From Shewanella sp. ANA-3 (GTDB lineage Bacteria; Pseudomonadota; Gammaproteobacteria; Enterobacterales; Shewanellaceae): a stretch of 64,000 nt of DNA. Positions 45,101-54,333 of this stretch are shown piece after piece (the first letter of the stretch is position 1; each line of letters starts with the position of its first letter). The notes beneath the pieces were generated by a model. That model did no database searches and was not told the origin of the DNA. It saw only the letters and a list, made by a program, of their open reading frames with translations. The translations under genes were made by a program, and so were the position numbers. Location of the stretch: NCBI RefSeq assembly GCF_000203935.1, contig NC_008577.1:4526001-4590000 (forward strand), given 5' to 3'.

Positions 45101-46525
45101 CTAATCAGGGGTATTTCGGCGCTTTACCACAGTTAACCAGTCGAGACTCACGCCAGAAATCGCATTAAACCCGCGGATACGGAAGATAAGTTGTAGTAAC
45201 TGCGGCCGAGGCCTGACTTTGGGTTCGACCGAACGCGGAATAAACCACAGTGTCACAAATGCGCGCAATATGGTCGAAACGAGAAACACCACAAAAATCG
45301 GGCTACTGAGCCAAGTATTCCAACCTGACCAGACTAAAAAGTCCGCCGCATGGGAGGCTATCGTGCCACCGACCATGGCTCCCACAAACACCAATCCCGC
45401 GCTGAGTGACGCCTGCAGCGCCGCATAGGTGGCAAAATCACTGCGAAAGGGACGAATATCATAAAGGTAATTGGCGGTGCTTAGGGTAAAGCCGCTCCAT
45501 GCGAGGCCCGAAAATGCCTGAATGAGTAGAATATACAGATAGTTATCCGAGAACAACCACAGCAGCGGCAAGCTTGGGATCATGCAGCTGGTGATAATCA
45601 TCACCAAACGATTACCAAATTGATCGCTAAATCGCCCCCAAAACCTTAGCGTCACAAACTGAGTGGCTATCGATGCCACGCTCGCGAGTACAAATTCGAT
45701 ATAGCTAAACTTCAAGTCTTCCAACATATACACGGCGAAAAACGGCGCCGATATGGCCACCATCGCCTGCATACTGGCCACAAATAGGCTGTATTGGCGG
45801 AAAGTTGTATCCTTCCATGCGCCGCGAAAATTGCGGATGGTTTGGATAAATACGCCCCGCTGCTTGGCTTCGCGCGGATCCGGGTCGTGCATTTGCAATA
45901 ACAACCAAGCCGAGACAAAACGCCCCATGGCCGCTATCGAAAACAGTAAAGTAAAGCCTAACCAGGCCATTTGCAGCGAATCGGTAAAGGTAAGAATCCC
46001 ACCGCCAATAAAGAATACGCTTAAGGATGCGCCCATGGTTAAGCGGGTGCGCGCCGCAAAAAAGGCGCCACGGCGACGCTCGGGCACGATAGACCCCATC
46101 CAGGCGCGCCAATGGGGTTGAATAAGATTGATAAACCCATGGTATCCCACGGCGAGCCCGATAAATATCCACACAGCATGATCGGGGCGAAAGGCCGCTA
46201 ACGCGCCCATGCCCAATACCACCAACGCCTGCAAAGCCGCGCAGTAAACGATAAAACTACGACGGGAAAAGTGACTCGCTAACCATACAGAAACCAGCTG
46301 TGACATCGCCCCGAAGAGCTGCGGCAAACCGGTAACAAAGCCCATTTGTGCAAGACTGGCACCGAGAAAAATTGCGTAAGCATTGAAAAAGTTATCGCTC
46401 GTCGCCGTCATCATCGACGATGCCACGGCTTCCTGCTGCGAGCGGCGCAGAGTGCATCTTAACCAGAGATTTCTAGCACTACGGCGCGAACACGTTAATG
46501 CAGTGGGAGCTTCGAGGGTGCCCAT
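45101..46525 (-). CDS. MFS transporter
   Basis: 474 residues from ATG 46525, with about 12 helices. Major-facilitator loop signatures are present in the half-repeats ('WLASHFSRRSF' between helices 2 and 3, 'RFWGRFSDQFGNRLV' in the second half). The open frame continues upstream to 46588, but that start lies against a terminator hairpin, so 46525 or a later start is more likely. The substrate is unknown. It is transcribed on its own and is convergent with the sulfotransferase-like gene. Confidence 0.82.
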   Translation of the reverse strand: MGTLEAPTALTCSRRSARNLWLRCTLRRSQQEAVASSMMTATSDNFFNAYAIFLGASLAQMGFVTGLPQLFGAMSQLVSVWLASHFSRRSFIVYCAALQALVVLGMGALAAFRPDHAVWIFIGLAVGYHGFINLIQPHWRAWMGSIVPERRRGAFFAARTRLTMGASLSVFFIGGGILTFTDSLQMAWLGFTLLFSIAAMGRFVSAWLLLQMHDPDPREAKQRGVFIQTIRNFRGAWKDTTFRQYSLFVASMQAMVAISAPFFAVYMLEDLKFSYIEFVLASVASIATQFVTLRFWGRFSDQFGNRLVMIITSCMIPSLPLLWLFSDNYLYILLIQAFSGLAWSGFTLSTANYLYDIRPFRSDFATYAALQASLSAGLVFVGAMVGGTIASHAADFLVWSGWNTWLSSPIFVVFLVSTILRAFVTLWFIPRSVEPKVRPRPQLLQLIFRIRGFNAISGVSLDWLTVVKRRNTPD

Positions 46526-46583
46526 TCCAAGCCAAATCCATATGAGACTGAGGGGTTTTGATGTTGCAATTATGTCGTATATA

Positions 46584-46617
46584 AGCAAAAAACAAAACGC
46601 CCCAAATGGGGCGTTTG
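46584..46617 (-). terminator. Terminator after the kinase-like gene
   Basis: A 10-bp stem aaacgcccca / tggggcgttt (46595-46604, 46607-46616) with a T-rich tract on the minus strand (46594-46584), about 27 bp after the stop at 46643. Confidence 0.85.
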
Positions 46618-46642
46618 ATTAGGGCGTGTTGACGTTTCAGGG

Positions 46643-47707
46643 TTAGAAGTAAGCCTGTAACTCGGCTTCTTGATCTAACAGGCTTTGATACAAGGTAAAT
46701 TGATTCGCGGCCCTATCCAAATTATGGCCCTCACGGTGCACATGGAAATACACGTCACCATTGAGATAATCCGTTAAAAAACGCACGCCAATCATCAAGC
46801 AAATCACTCGCGCCCCGAGCCAGAGGCTACGTTTTTCGACCTCAGTTAACACTTCACCCAGCTCACTTAAATAACCACGGCAAATGGCGGCAAAGATGGA
46901 TTGACGCACTTTAACATTCTCAAGGGCGGTCGAATCTTCGGCTTCAGGCGAGCAGAAGGTACGCACCATATCGCCGAAGTCATACATTAAATGCCCTTTC
47001 ATGCAGGTATCGAGATCGATAATTGCCATGCTCGACATGTCGCGCTTATCAAACAGCATGTTGTTGATTTTAGTGTCGTTGTGGCAAATACGCAGCGGGA
47101 GCTGTGGCGAAATCTCGGCGAGCTCATCTAATAAACTCTGCTGTGATAGGGCGTAATCGACCCAGTTACGGCATAAATCCAACCGCTTAGCCTTATCCTG
47201 TTGCACCGCTTGGCGCAGCATTTCCATCCGTCCCGGCAAATGATGGAACTGCGGGATAACATCCTCAAGCTGAGTGGCGTCAAAATCACTCAAAGCACAG
47301 GCAAAATGACCAAAGGCCTTAGCCGCCATTTCGGCTTCGGCTTCAGACTTGACCACTTCGATACTTAGACTGTGAGGCAAATAACTGATGGCGCGCCAAA
47401 ATCCCTGATCACCTAAGTCGATCGCCAGCTCGCCGTCTTGAGTGAGACAAGGGCTCACAACCTGCAAGCCATATTGCTGTTGTAATGCCTTAGCACACAA
47501 ATGATGGCTAATTTTATCGGCATTACTCACCAATGCCTGCGGCGTCTTAAACACTTGGGTATTAATACGTTGCAGTACTAACTCACCCGTAGGCCAACGC
47601 ACTAACAAGGTATCGTTAATATGACCATTCCCTAACGCTGAGATTTTTGCTTCGTCGGCTTCAATTCCAAAATGAGGCAACACTGACTGCCTGATGAGTT
47701 TAATCAC
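46643..47707 (-). CDS. APH-family sugar kinase-like protein (N-acetylhexosamine kinase type)
   Basis: 354 residues of the aminoglycoside phosphotransferase/choline kinase fold. Catalytic loop 'CHNDTKINNMLFD' (about 207-219), then metal-binding 'AIIDLDTCMKGHLMYDFGDM' (about 228-247). Close relatives include N-acetylhexosamine 1-kinase (NahK). It overlaps the upstream nucleotidyltransferase by 8 bp. Together they could make a sugar-1-phosphate and then a nucleotide sugar, a salvage pathway; this is inference from the pairing. Confidence 0.8.
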   Translation of the reverse strand: MIKLIRQSVLPHFGIEADEAKISALGNGHINDTLLVRWPTGELVLQRINTQVFKTPQALVSNADKISHHLCAKALQQQYGLQVVSPCLTQDGELAIDLGDQGFWRAISYLPHSLSIEVVKSEAEAEMAAKAFGHFACALSDFDATQLEDVIPQFHHLPGRMEMLRQAVQQDKAKRLDLCRNWVDYALSQQSLLDELAEISPQLPLRICHNDTKINNMLFDKRDMSSMAIIDLDTCMKGHLMYDFGDMVRTFCSPEAEDSTALENVKVRQSIFAAICRGYLSELGEVLTEVEKRSLWLGARVICLMIGVRFLTDYLNGDVYFHVHREGHNLDRAANQFTLYQSLLDQEAELQAYF

Positions 47708-48572
47708 TCAATAACTCCATTAATTTTTGCTTTACCCAGACAGTATCCTGCGGATAGGTCACACCGAGCCAAGGTTCGCTGGCCACATCAACAAACACGG
47801 GCACACCTTGCTCAATTCCCGCCTGAACCACGGCGGGCAAATAGCATTCAGATTTAGGCAATTGGCCTTGTTGTTCGATAAATACCGTTAATTCACGTTT
47901 AATAACATCAAATATGCTTAGCGAGAAGCCCCAACAGGTCATTGAGACCAGCGACTGTGAAGGAAGCGGTGCTAATCCCTCGGGGCCTTCGCCGATAAAA
48001 CCATGATCTTGAGCTTGAATATTCAACCATTCGGCGACTGAACGCAGTTGCCCCAGCTCCACTTGGCATAAGCCACGATTCACGCCACCGTGCTCGGACA
48101 AGGTCAGCTCAATCGGATAAGCCACCATCATCCAATCGTTAGGTCTTGCGGTTAATCCCTTCGCTAAAGAAGCAAAAGCGCTGTCGCCGTAAAAATCATC
48201 GGCATTGATCACCGCCATAGGCCCATTGACACTATCACGGGCGCACCACAGGGCATGTGCCGTTCCCCAGGGCTTTAAACGATAGCTCACATCCGTAAGC
48301 TGCGCTTCGTCGGGTAAATCAGTGAGCGACTGATAACAAAAGTGATACTCAAAGTCCGCCGGTAAAAACCGTGTCAACAGCTCGCAGAGTTCCGCTTCCA
48401 ATTCGGGGCGGATCACCATCACGGCACGCTTAAATCCGCTGCGAATCGCCGACTGTATCGATAACACCAACATGGGTTCGCCCGCAGGGCCGAGGGAGGC
48501 CAATTGCTTATCGCCGCCAAAACGACTACCTAGCCCTGCCGCCATAATGACTAAGGTCAAATCTGTATTCAT
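47700..48572 (-). CDS. Sugar-phosphate nucleotidyltransferase-like protein
   Basis: 290 residues with an N-terminal NTP-transferase signature 'VIMAAGLGSRFGGDKQL' (about 8-24, GxGSRFxxxK) and 'PMAVINADDFYGD' (the metal-binding Asp region, near 117). It would couple NTP to a sugar 1-phosphate with release of pyrophosphate. First gene of the two-gene operon with the kinase-like gene. Which sugar and nucleotide are used is not visible. Confidence 0.83.
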   Translation of the reverse strand: MNTDLTLVIMAAGLGSRFGGDKQLASLGPAGEPMLVLSIQSAIRSGFKRAVMVIRPELEAELCELLTRFLPADFEYHFCYQSLTDLPDEAQLTDVSYRLKPWGTAHALWCARDSVNGPMAVINADDFYGDSAFASLAKGLTARPNDWMMVAYPIELTLSEHGGVNRGLCQVELGQLRSVAEWLNIQAQDHGFIGEGPEGLAPLPSQSLVSMTCWGFSLSIFDVIKRELTVFIEQQGQLPKSECYLPAVVQAGIEQGVPVFVDVASEPWLGVTYPQDTVWVKQKLMELLSD

Positions 48573-48717
48573 GTGGGATTAATGTTCAGTTCGTATTAAA
48601 GATATTTTCCCGAACCTCGCCGCAATCGGCTTTGCGAGCACATTTAAAACAAGATTGGAGAAAAAGAGGAGCAAAAGTGTAATCTACCCCTCTAGTCCTG
48701 ACTAGAATTTTATCGAT

Positions 48718-50214
48718 TTAACGGGCTAAATAATTACCAAAATTGCGATTAGGCTCTAAAACCGCTTGGCTGCCCTTGAGGCTGAACTTGTAACCACACA
48801 AACCAATGCTGCCACGACGGGCCAGATCAGTGATGATACTGGCGGTATCCAGCGGCGTGAAACGCGCCTCCGTTGCCGAATCGTCCAGCAAGTCTACGCT
48901 GATAGTGCGATACTCAGTGCCATTATTAAACACCAACGCACTACAACTCTTATCGCCTTTGGCCGTGGCAATAGACCACAGGTTTTGCGGCTTACCACGT
49001 TCACCTAACCAGCGAATAATTAACACATCTTGCTCTAACGCCACCGAAAAACCATCGGGCATATCTAAGGTCACACGATCGCTTGCAGCAATAGGCGCCG
49101 AGGGCACGACAGGAACAGCCTCCTCAGCCTGTGACTCATCACTATTGGGCCATAATCCCCACACTAACAGCACTAACAATACCGCCCCCACACCGCCGCC
49201 GACTGGCAACCAATAACGGCGCTCAAGCTTGGGTAAAGAAGGTAACTTAATAAAACGTCTATAGGGGGCAAAAAACTCAGCCACACCTCTAAACAGCTCT
49301 GTCATCGAGCCCGACTCTTTCGCATCGGCGCGGCGACGGCGCACTTCTTCAGCATGCTCTGTATCGTTAAAGGCTGCGGTATCTTCATCGGGATCGAAAC
49401 GCCATACTGGCTCATCACTGTGCTCGGCAGGGTCGAGCGGTGCCCGTTTAAACTCCGCGCCCTGTAAATCGACTTGGGCTAAATCCACATCGGCGATGTC
49501 GATACGGGTTTGCTCGACTCGGCTCTGATTGGCTGGACGAAAATCGGCGTGGCCCTCGAGTAACGCATCTTGCACGACAAAATCAGCAGGATTTTGCGTC
49601 ATTTTTGTTAACGCATCGAAACGCAGTTCATCTTGGCGCAAGGCATCCAACTCGGCATCCACAACGGGGGAAGCACTCGTTGGTTCAGTATGGGAATAGG
49701 TTTCGGCCTCTGTCGATACCGGAATATCCGGCGCAGCATGGGAGACACTGGCATTCTGTGCCGCTGCGGCCTTTGGTGTTAATACGGGCTCGACTCGGCG
49801 ACGGGGAACGGCCTGCGAGGTTGGGATATCTAGAGCTGGACCATAATAGCCCAAACGATACTCAACTAAGGTGGGAGAAGTTAAACGCGTGCCCCAAAAG
49901 GTCGCACCAGCGCCCAAGACCAGCCCAAGAATGGCGACTACGGGCGGCGCAGCCACTATATACAGCGCCAGTAAAATCAGTAGCGGCAGAATAAAGACTG
50001 CAACCAAGGCCTTAGGCTTAGCCGCATCATTTAAACGGCGCAGCGCAGTAAGGGCGAGCAAAGGTAAGCCCACCAACGCTAAAAGATACATTAAAAAGTT
50101 CGCCCCAAACGCGGCGACAGCCAGTGAAATGCCCAAATACACACCAACACTGATGGCCACAAAGCGGGGACGGGAATCACGCCCATGAAGGCAGAAAAGA
50201 GATTTTAACAGCAC
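48718..50214 (-). CDS. Large DUF805-like membrane protein with acidic linker (unknown)
   Basis: 498 residues. The N-terminal membrane domain (about 1-115, four helices, 'RDSRPRFVAISVGVYLGISL', 'ALTALRRLNDAAKP') resembles DUF805. Then comes a long hydrophilic, acidic linker (about 120-325), one transmembrane helix near 335-357 ('VGAVLLVLLVWGLWP') and a C-terminal, probably periplasmic domain. Function is unknown. It stands alone, with 145 and 374 bp of non-coding DNA on either side. Confidence 0.7.
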   Translation of the reverse strand: MLLKSLFCLHGRDSRPRFVAISVGVYLGISLAVAAFGANFLMYLLALVGLPLLALTALRRLNDAAKPKALVAVFILPLLILLALYIVAAPPVVAILGLVLGAGATFWGTRLTSPTLVEYRLGYYGPALDIPTSQAVPRRRVEPVLTPKAAAAQNASVSHAAPDIPVSTEAETYSHTEPTSASPVVDAELDALRQDELRFDALTKMTQNPADFVVQDALLEGHADFRPANQSRVEQTRIDIADVDLAQVDLQGAEFKRAPLDPAEHSDEPVWRFDPDEDTAAFNDTEHAEEVRRRRADAKESGSMTELFRGVAEFFAPYRRFIKLPSLPKLERRYWLPVGGGVGAVLLVLLVWGLWPNSDESQAEEAVPVVPSAPIAASDRVTLDMPDGFSVALEQDVLIIRWLGERGKPQNLWSIATAKGDKSCSALVFNNGTEYRTISVDLLDDSATEARFTPLDTASIITDLARRGSIGLCGYKFSLKGSQAVLEPNRNFGNYLAR

Positions 50215-50588
50215 GACCCTTCCTTTATAGTGAAATAATCCTAGCGCACACGACTCTCAATGTCGCATAGGCACGAGCGTAACGAATTTAGCCGCAATTG
50301 TCAGTGCAATAAGACGCTAGATAAGCAAAAATGCTGATTATATCCATCTAAAGCTAAATCAGGCTTAATTCTCAGGCTCTGCAAGGCTTAGGGACGCAGA
50401 GATTTTCAGTATCTGATCTTTGAGAGATCATTAAACCGTAAAAATGCACCAACGGCAGCGTTAACTGTCGCAAAACATAAATAGACAACAATTGCTGGCT
50501 AACAAGCCCTAGCGTTTTTAAGGTCAAAATCTGTATAATGCTCGGCTTTCTGGGCCCTTCTTGCGTTAACCAACTGGATATTTTGCTC
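50215..50588. other. Intergenic region before gmk (374 bp)
   Basis: It holds the gmk promoter at its right end and a weak inverted repeat (tgatct / agatca near 50415). The minus-strand frame over this region and gmk looks like a shadow. No other feature seen. Confidence 0.6.
50534..50539 (+). promoter_or_regulatory. -10 element of the gmk-rpoZ-spoT promoter
   Basis: A perfect tataat followed by gctcggc, a G/C-rich discriminator. No strong -35 is present at 16-18 bp. It is 50 bp before the gmk ATG. Confidence 0.55.
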
Positions 50589-51212
50589 ATGACCGCACGC
50601 GGAAATTTATTTATTGTTTCAGCCCCGAGTGGTGCTGGTAAATCCTCGCTGATTTCGGCGCTGCTGAAAGACAAACCCGTCGACATGCAGGTTTCAGTGT
50701 CGCACACTACCCGTGCGCCTCGCCCTGGCGAAGTGAATGGTCAGCACTACCATTTTGTTAATGTTGAAGAATTTAAAGCACTGATCGCGCAAAATGCCTT
50801 TTTCGAGTGGGCCGAAGTGTTCGGTAACTACTATGGCACTTCACGCCACGTCATTGAGCACACTTTGACTCAAGGTATCGATGTTTTCCTCGATATCGAC
50901 TGGCAAGGCGCCCAGCAAGTCAAAGCCGTGATGCCAGAGGCCATTGGTGTATTTATTCTACCGCCCTCACGGGATGAGCTAGAACGTCGCCTCACTGGCC
51001 GTGGCCAAGACAGTCAGGAAGTTATCGCCAGCCGTATGGCACAGGCGGTTTCTGAAATGTCGCACTATAAAGAATATGATTTTATTATCGTCAATGACGA
51101 TTTTGACACAGCACTGGCCGATCTGCGGGCGATCATTCGCAGCCAACGCTTAACGGGTGCTAGTCAGATCCACGCGCAAAATGATATGCTTAACGATCTG
51201 TTGGCAGGCTAA
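50589..51212 (+). CDS. gmk: Guanylate kinase
   Basis: Phosphorylates GMP to GDP. 207 residues with the P-loop '[11 protein letters not shown]' (about 11-21), the GMP-binding '[20 protein letters not shown]' and '[10 protein letters not shown]'. The frame opens at 50538, inside the promoter; ATG 50589 ('[10 protein letters not shown]') matches E. coli Gmk (207). First of gmk-rpoZ-spoT-ridA, an order conserved in gammaproteobacteria (E. coli gmk-rpoZ-spoT). Confidence 0.97.
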   Translation: MTARGNLFIVSAPSGAGKSSLISALLKDKPVDMQVSVSHTTRAPRPGEVNGQHYHFVNVEEFKALIAQNAFFEWAEVFGNYYGTSRHVIEHTLTQGIDVFLDIDWQGAQQVKAVMPEAIGVFILPPSRDELERRLTGRGQDSQEVIASRMAQAVSEMSHYKEYDFIIVNDDFDTALADLRAIIRSQRLTGASQIHAQNDMLNDLLAG

Positions 51213-51270
51213 CTGCCTTAGTGTACAATTTTGCGTCATTTTTTCCCTAGATAAACTGGAGTTTCAACAC

Positions 51271-51549
51271 ATGGCTCGCGTAACTGTAGAAGACGCCGTA
51301 GAACAAATCGGCAACCGTTTTGATATGATCCTGGTTGCGGCGCGTCGTGCTCGCCAAATCGCCGTGCAGGGTAAAGACCCTATGGTTGAAGAGATGAACG
51401 ACAAGCCAACGGTTATCGCCCTGCGTGAAATCGAACTAGGTTTAGTGAATGCTCACACTTTAGATGCTGACGAGCGTCAATCAGTGCGTGAGCGTGAAGC
51501 AGCTGAAATCGCAGCTGTTGCAGCCATCGCTGAAGGCCGTTCACTATAA
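51271..51549 (+). CDS. rpoZ: RNA polymerase omega subunit
   Basis: 92 residues, '[20 protein letters not shown]' then '[14 protein letters not shown]' and '[13 protein letters not shown]'. Omega stabilises the beta' subunit and forms part of ppGpp site 1 in E. coli. The frame is open from 51157 within gmk, but the ATG at 51271, with CTGGAG upstream, fits the family. It sits between gmk and spoT, as expected. Confidence 0.97.
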   Translation: MARVTVEDAVEQIGNRFDMILVAARRARQIAVQGKDPMVEEMNDKPTVIALREIELGLVNAHTLDADERQSVREREAAEIAAVAAIAEGRSL

Positions 51550-51592
51550 GTCTAATTGAGTCACACCTGTTTGGGTAAAGGAGAGCTGCCAC

Positions 51593-53695
51593 TTGTATCT
51601 GTTTGAAGGTCTAAAGGAGTCTGCTTCCGGTTACTTAGAACCTGAACAGGTAGAATTGCTCAAGCAGGCGTACCAAGTTGCGCGTGATGCCCATGAAGGG
51701 CAAATGCGCACCAGCGGCGAACCTTATATTACCCATCCGGTTGCGGTTGCCCGCATCCTCGCCGAGATGCGTCTCGATCACGAGACGCTGATGGCTGCTT
51801 TGCTGCACGACACCATCGAAGATACCCATGTCACCAAAGAGGACTTGGCCGAACAATTTGGCGAAGCCGTGGCAGAGTTGGTTGAAGGGGTGTCTAAGCT
51901 CGACAAGCTGAAATTTCGCGATAAAAAAGAAGCCCAAGCGGAAAACTTTCGCAAAATGATGATGGCAATGACGCAGGATATCCGCGTTATTCTCATCAAG
52001 CTTGCCGACCGTACCCACAACATGCGTACCTTAGGTGCACTGCGCCCCGATAAACGCCGCCGCATTGCCCGCGAAACCTTAGAGATTTACGCGCCGATTG
52101 CCAACCGACTCGGTATTCACAATATCAAGACGGAGTTAGAGGATTTAGGCTTCCAAGCCTATTATCCGATGCGCTATCGGGTGTTAAAGGAAGTGGTCAA
52201 AGCTGCCCGTGGTAACCGTAAAGAACTCATTCAAGGTATTGAAGCTGCGGTATTAACTCGCCTAAACGATGCGGGCATTAAAGGCAAAGTGAAAGGTCGC
52301 GAGAAAAACCTCTACTCCATCTATAACAAGATGCAGAGCAAGGAACTCCAGTTCCAAGAGGTGATGGATATCTACGCCTTTCGCGTCATCGTCGACTCCA
52401 TCGATACTTGCTACCGCGTCCTCGGTGCTATGCACGGCCTGTATAAACCGCGTCCGGGTCGCTTTAAAGATTATATCGCCATCCCAAAAGCCAACGGTTA
52501 TCAGTCGCTACATACCTCGTTATTCGGCCCACACGGCGTGCCCGTCGAGATCCAAATTCGTACCGAAGATATGGATCAAATGGCCGACAAAGGGGTTGCG
52601 GCCCACTGGGCTTACAAAGGCGGTGCCGATGGTCAAGGCACTACCACGCAAGTGCGTGCCCGCAAGTGGATGCAAAGCTTGCTGGAACTGCAACAGAGCG
52701 CCAGCACCTCCTTCGAATTCGTGGAAAACGTTAAAACCGAACTCTTCCCCGAAGAGATTTACGTCTTTACCCCCGAAGGTCGCATTTTAGAATTACCGGT
52801 TAACGCCACCGCCGTCGACTTTGCCTATGAAGTCCACACCGATGTGGGCAATACCTGTGTCGGCGCCCGCGTTAACCGCCAAGCTTATCCGTTAAGCCAG
52901 CCATTAATCTCCGGCCAAACCGTTGAGATCATTACCGCCAAAGGCGCGCGTCCGAATGCCGCTTGGCTTAACTTTGTGGTGACGGGTAAAGCCCGCGCCA
53001 AAATCCGCCAAGTGCTTAAGAGCCTAAAAGCAGACGATGCTATCGCCCTTGGCCGCCGTTTGCTAAACCATGCGCTGGGTAAAACCAAGCTCGATAGTAT
53101 TCCTGCCGAGCAAATTGATAAAGTCGTGCGCGATACCAAGCACGCCAATTTAAATTCCTTACTCGCCGACATCGGTCTTGGCAATGCCATGAGCATAGTC
53201 ATCGCCCAACGTTTGATTGGCGATAATTTAGAGAATCAAGAGAGCCGCGATTCTCACCTGATGCCAATCCGTGGCGCCGAAGGTATGTTAGTGACCTTCG
53301 CCAACTGTTGCCGCCCGATCCCAGGTGATGCGGTGATAGCCCACGTGAGCCAAGGCAAAGGCTTAGTCGTCCACATGGAAAACTGCGCTAACATTCGCGG
53401 TTACCAAGGCGAGCCAGATAAATATATTCCCGTACAGTGGGACAATGTCGAAGGCGTCGAATATCAAGCCAATCTGCGGGTGGAAATTGTTAACCACCAA
53501 GGCGCGCTGGCGAAGATCACCTCGATTATCGCCGCCGAAGGTTCGAACATTCACAACCTTAGCACCGAAGAGCGCGATGGCCGCGTTTACTTGATTAACC
53601 TGCGGATTTCGGTGAAGGACAGGATCCATTTAGCTAACGTGATGCGCCGTATCCGGGTACTGCCCGAGGTGTTACGTACATCCCGTAATCGTTGA
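51593..53695 (+). CDS. spoT: Bifunctional (p)ppGpp synthetase/hydrolase SpoT
   Basis: 700 residues (E. coli 702). The hydrolase HD domain has His72-Asp73 in 'LLHDTIEDT'; the synthetase domain includes '[20 protein letters not shown]' (about 285-304); TGS near 385-450; conserved cysteines in '[11 protein letters not shown]'; C-terminal ACT (about 625-700). Sets (p)ppGpp levels under carbon, iron and fatty-acid stress. The start is TTG at 51593 with AAGGAG upstream, the same weak start codon as in E. coli spoT, and no in-frame ATG lies near. Confidence 0.97.
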   Translation: MYLFEGLKESASGYLEPEQVELLKQAYQVARDAHEGQMRTSGEPYITHPVAVARILAEMRLDHETLMAALLHDTIEDTHVTKEDLAEQFGEAVAELVEGVSKLDKLKFRDKKEAQAENFRKMMMAMTQDIRVILIKLADRTHNMRTLGALRPDKRRRIARETLEIYAPIANRLGIHNIKTELEDLGFQAYYPMRYRVLKEVVKAARGNRKELIQGIEAAVLTRLNDAGIKGKVKGREKNLYSIYNKMQSKELQFQEVMDIYAFRVIVDSIDTCYRVLGAMHGLYKPRPGRFKDYIAIPKANGYQSLHTSLFGPHGVPVEIQIRTEDMDQMADKGVAAHWAYKGGADGQGTTTQVRARKWMQSLLELQQSASTSFEFVENVKTELFPEEIYVFTPEGRILELPVNATAVDFAYEVHTDVGNTCVGARVNRQAYPLSQPLISGQTVEIITAKGARPNAAWLNFVVTGKARAKIRQVLKSLKADDAIALGRRLLNHALGKTKLDSIPAEQIDKVVRDTKHANLNSLLADIGLGNAMSIVIAQRLIGDNLENQESRDSHLMPIRGAEGMLVTFANCCRPIPGDAVIAHVSQGKGLVVHMENCANIRGYQGEPDKYIPVQWDNVEGVEYQANLRVEIVNHQGALAKITSIIAAEGSNIHNLSTEERDGRVYLINLRISVKDRIHLANVMRRIRVLPEVLRTSRNR

Positions 53696-53717
53696 TCATT
53701 ACTTTAGAGAGAGCGTC

Positions 53718-54101
53718 ATGGCAGAAAAAATCATTATCGCGACCGAAAACGCCCCAGCGGCAATTGGCACTTATTCTCAAGCGGTTAAAGTCGGCAGCAC
53801 AGTATATTTATCCGGCCAAATCCCACTAGTGCCAAGCACAATGCAGATCGTGAGCGATGATTTTGAGGCGCAAGTTGTGCAAGTGTTTGAAAACTTAACG
53901 GCCGTTTGTACCGCAGCTGGCGGCACGATCAACGATATCGTTAAGCTCAATATCTTCCTAACGGACTTAAGCCACTTCGCAAAAGTGAATGAAATCATGA
54001 GCCGTTACTTCAGCCAACCTTACCCTGCTCGCGCCGCTATCGGTGTGAAGCAGCTGCCTAAGGATGCGCAAGTCGAAATGGATGGCGTGATGGAGCTGTA
54101 A
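53718..54101 (+). CDS. ridA: RidA enamine/imine deaminase
   Basis: 127 residues of the YjgF/YER057c/UK114 family. The conserved '[13 protein letters not shown]' puts the active-site Arg at 105; the Tyr, Ser and Glu of the binding pocket lie in '[10 protein letters not shown]', 'LSGQIP' and 'VEMD'. It hydrolyses reactive 2-aminoacrylate and other enamines, protecting PLP enzymes. It starts 22 bp after spoT, a common gammaproteobacterial pairing. Confidence 0.96.
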   Translation: MAEKIIIATENAPAAIGTYSQAVKVGSTVYLSGQIPLVPSTMQIVSDDFEAQVVQVFENLTAVCTAAGGTINDIVKLNIFLTDLSHFAKVNEIMSRYFSQPYPARAAIGVKQLPKDAQVEMDGVMEL

Positions 54102-54119
54102 GCTTCCACCAATTTTACG

Positions 54120-54140
54120 AGGCGCTTAGGCGCCTTTTTT
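54120..54140 (+). terminator. Terminator after ridA
   Basis: Stem aggcgc / gcgcct with a TTAG loop followed by TTTTT. It ends the gmk-rpoZ-spoT-ridA transcript. Confidence 0.85.
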
Positions 54141-54333
54141 ATTGCCTAATGCACCCGCGGCTCCTGCTCTGACCTGTGATTAAGTTCATTTTCATTTCAT
54201 ACTCAAACGATAGGCTAGTCCGCCAATTTTAAGATTTTACAATCTTGCAAACTATTTGCGTGGCCTCACAAAACTCGCCATACTGGGCACCTATGTTGGG
54301 GTTAAAATAACAATAAAGAACAGGGAATTGCCT

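Noticed and set aside
45705-46172. Second minus-strand frame inside the MFS gene
   Set aside because: Lies entirely within the transporter in another frame and lacks transmembrane or known domain features.
50412-50432. Hairpin tgatct/agatca upstream of gmk as a riboswitch or terminator
   Set aside because: Only six base pairs, no T-run and located before the promoter, so it is not in the transcript.
50372-50707. Minus-strand frame across the gmk promoter
   Set aside because: It overlaps the gmk promoter and start, has no recognisable protein features and opposes a conserved gene.
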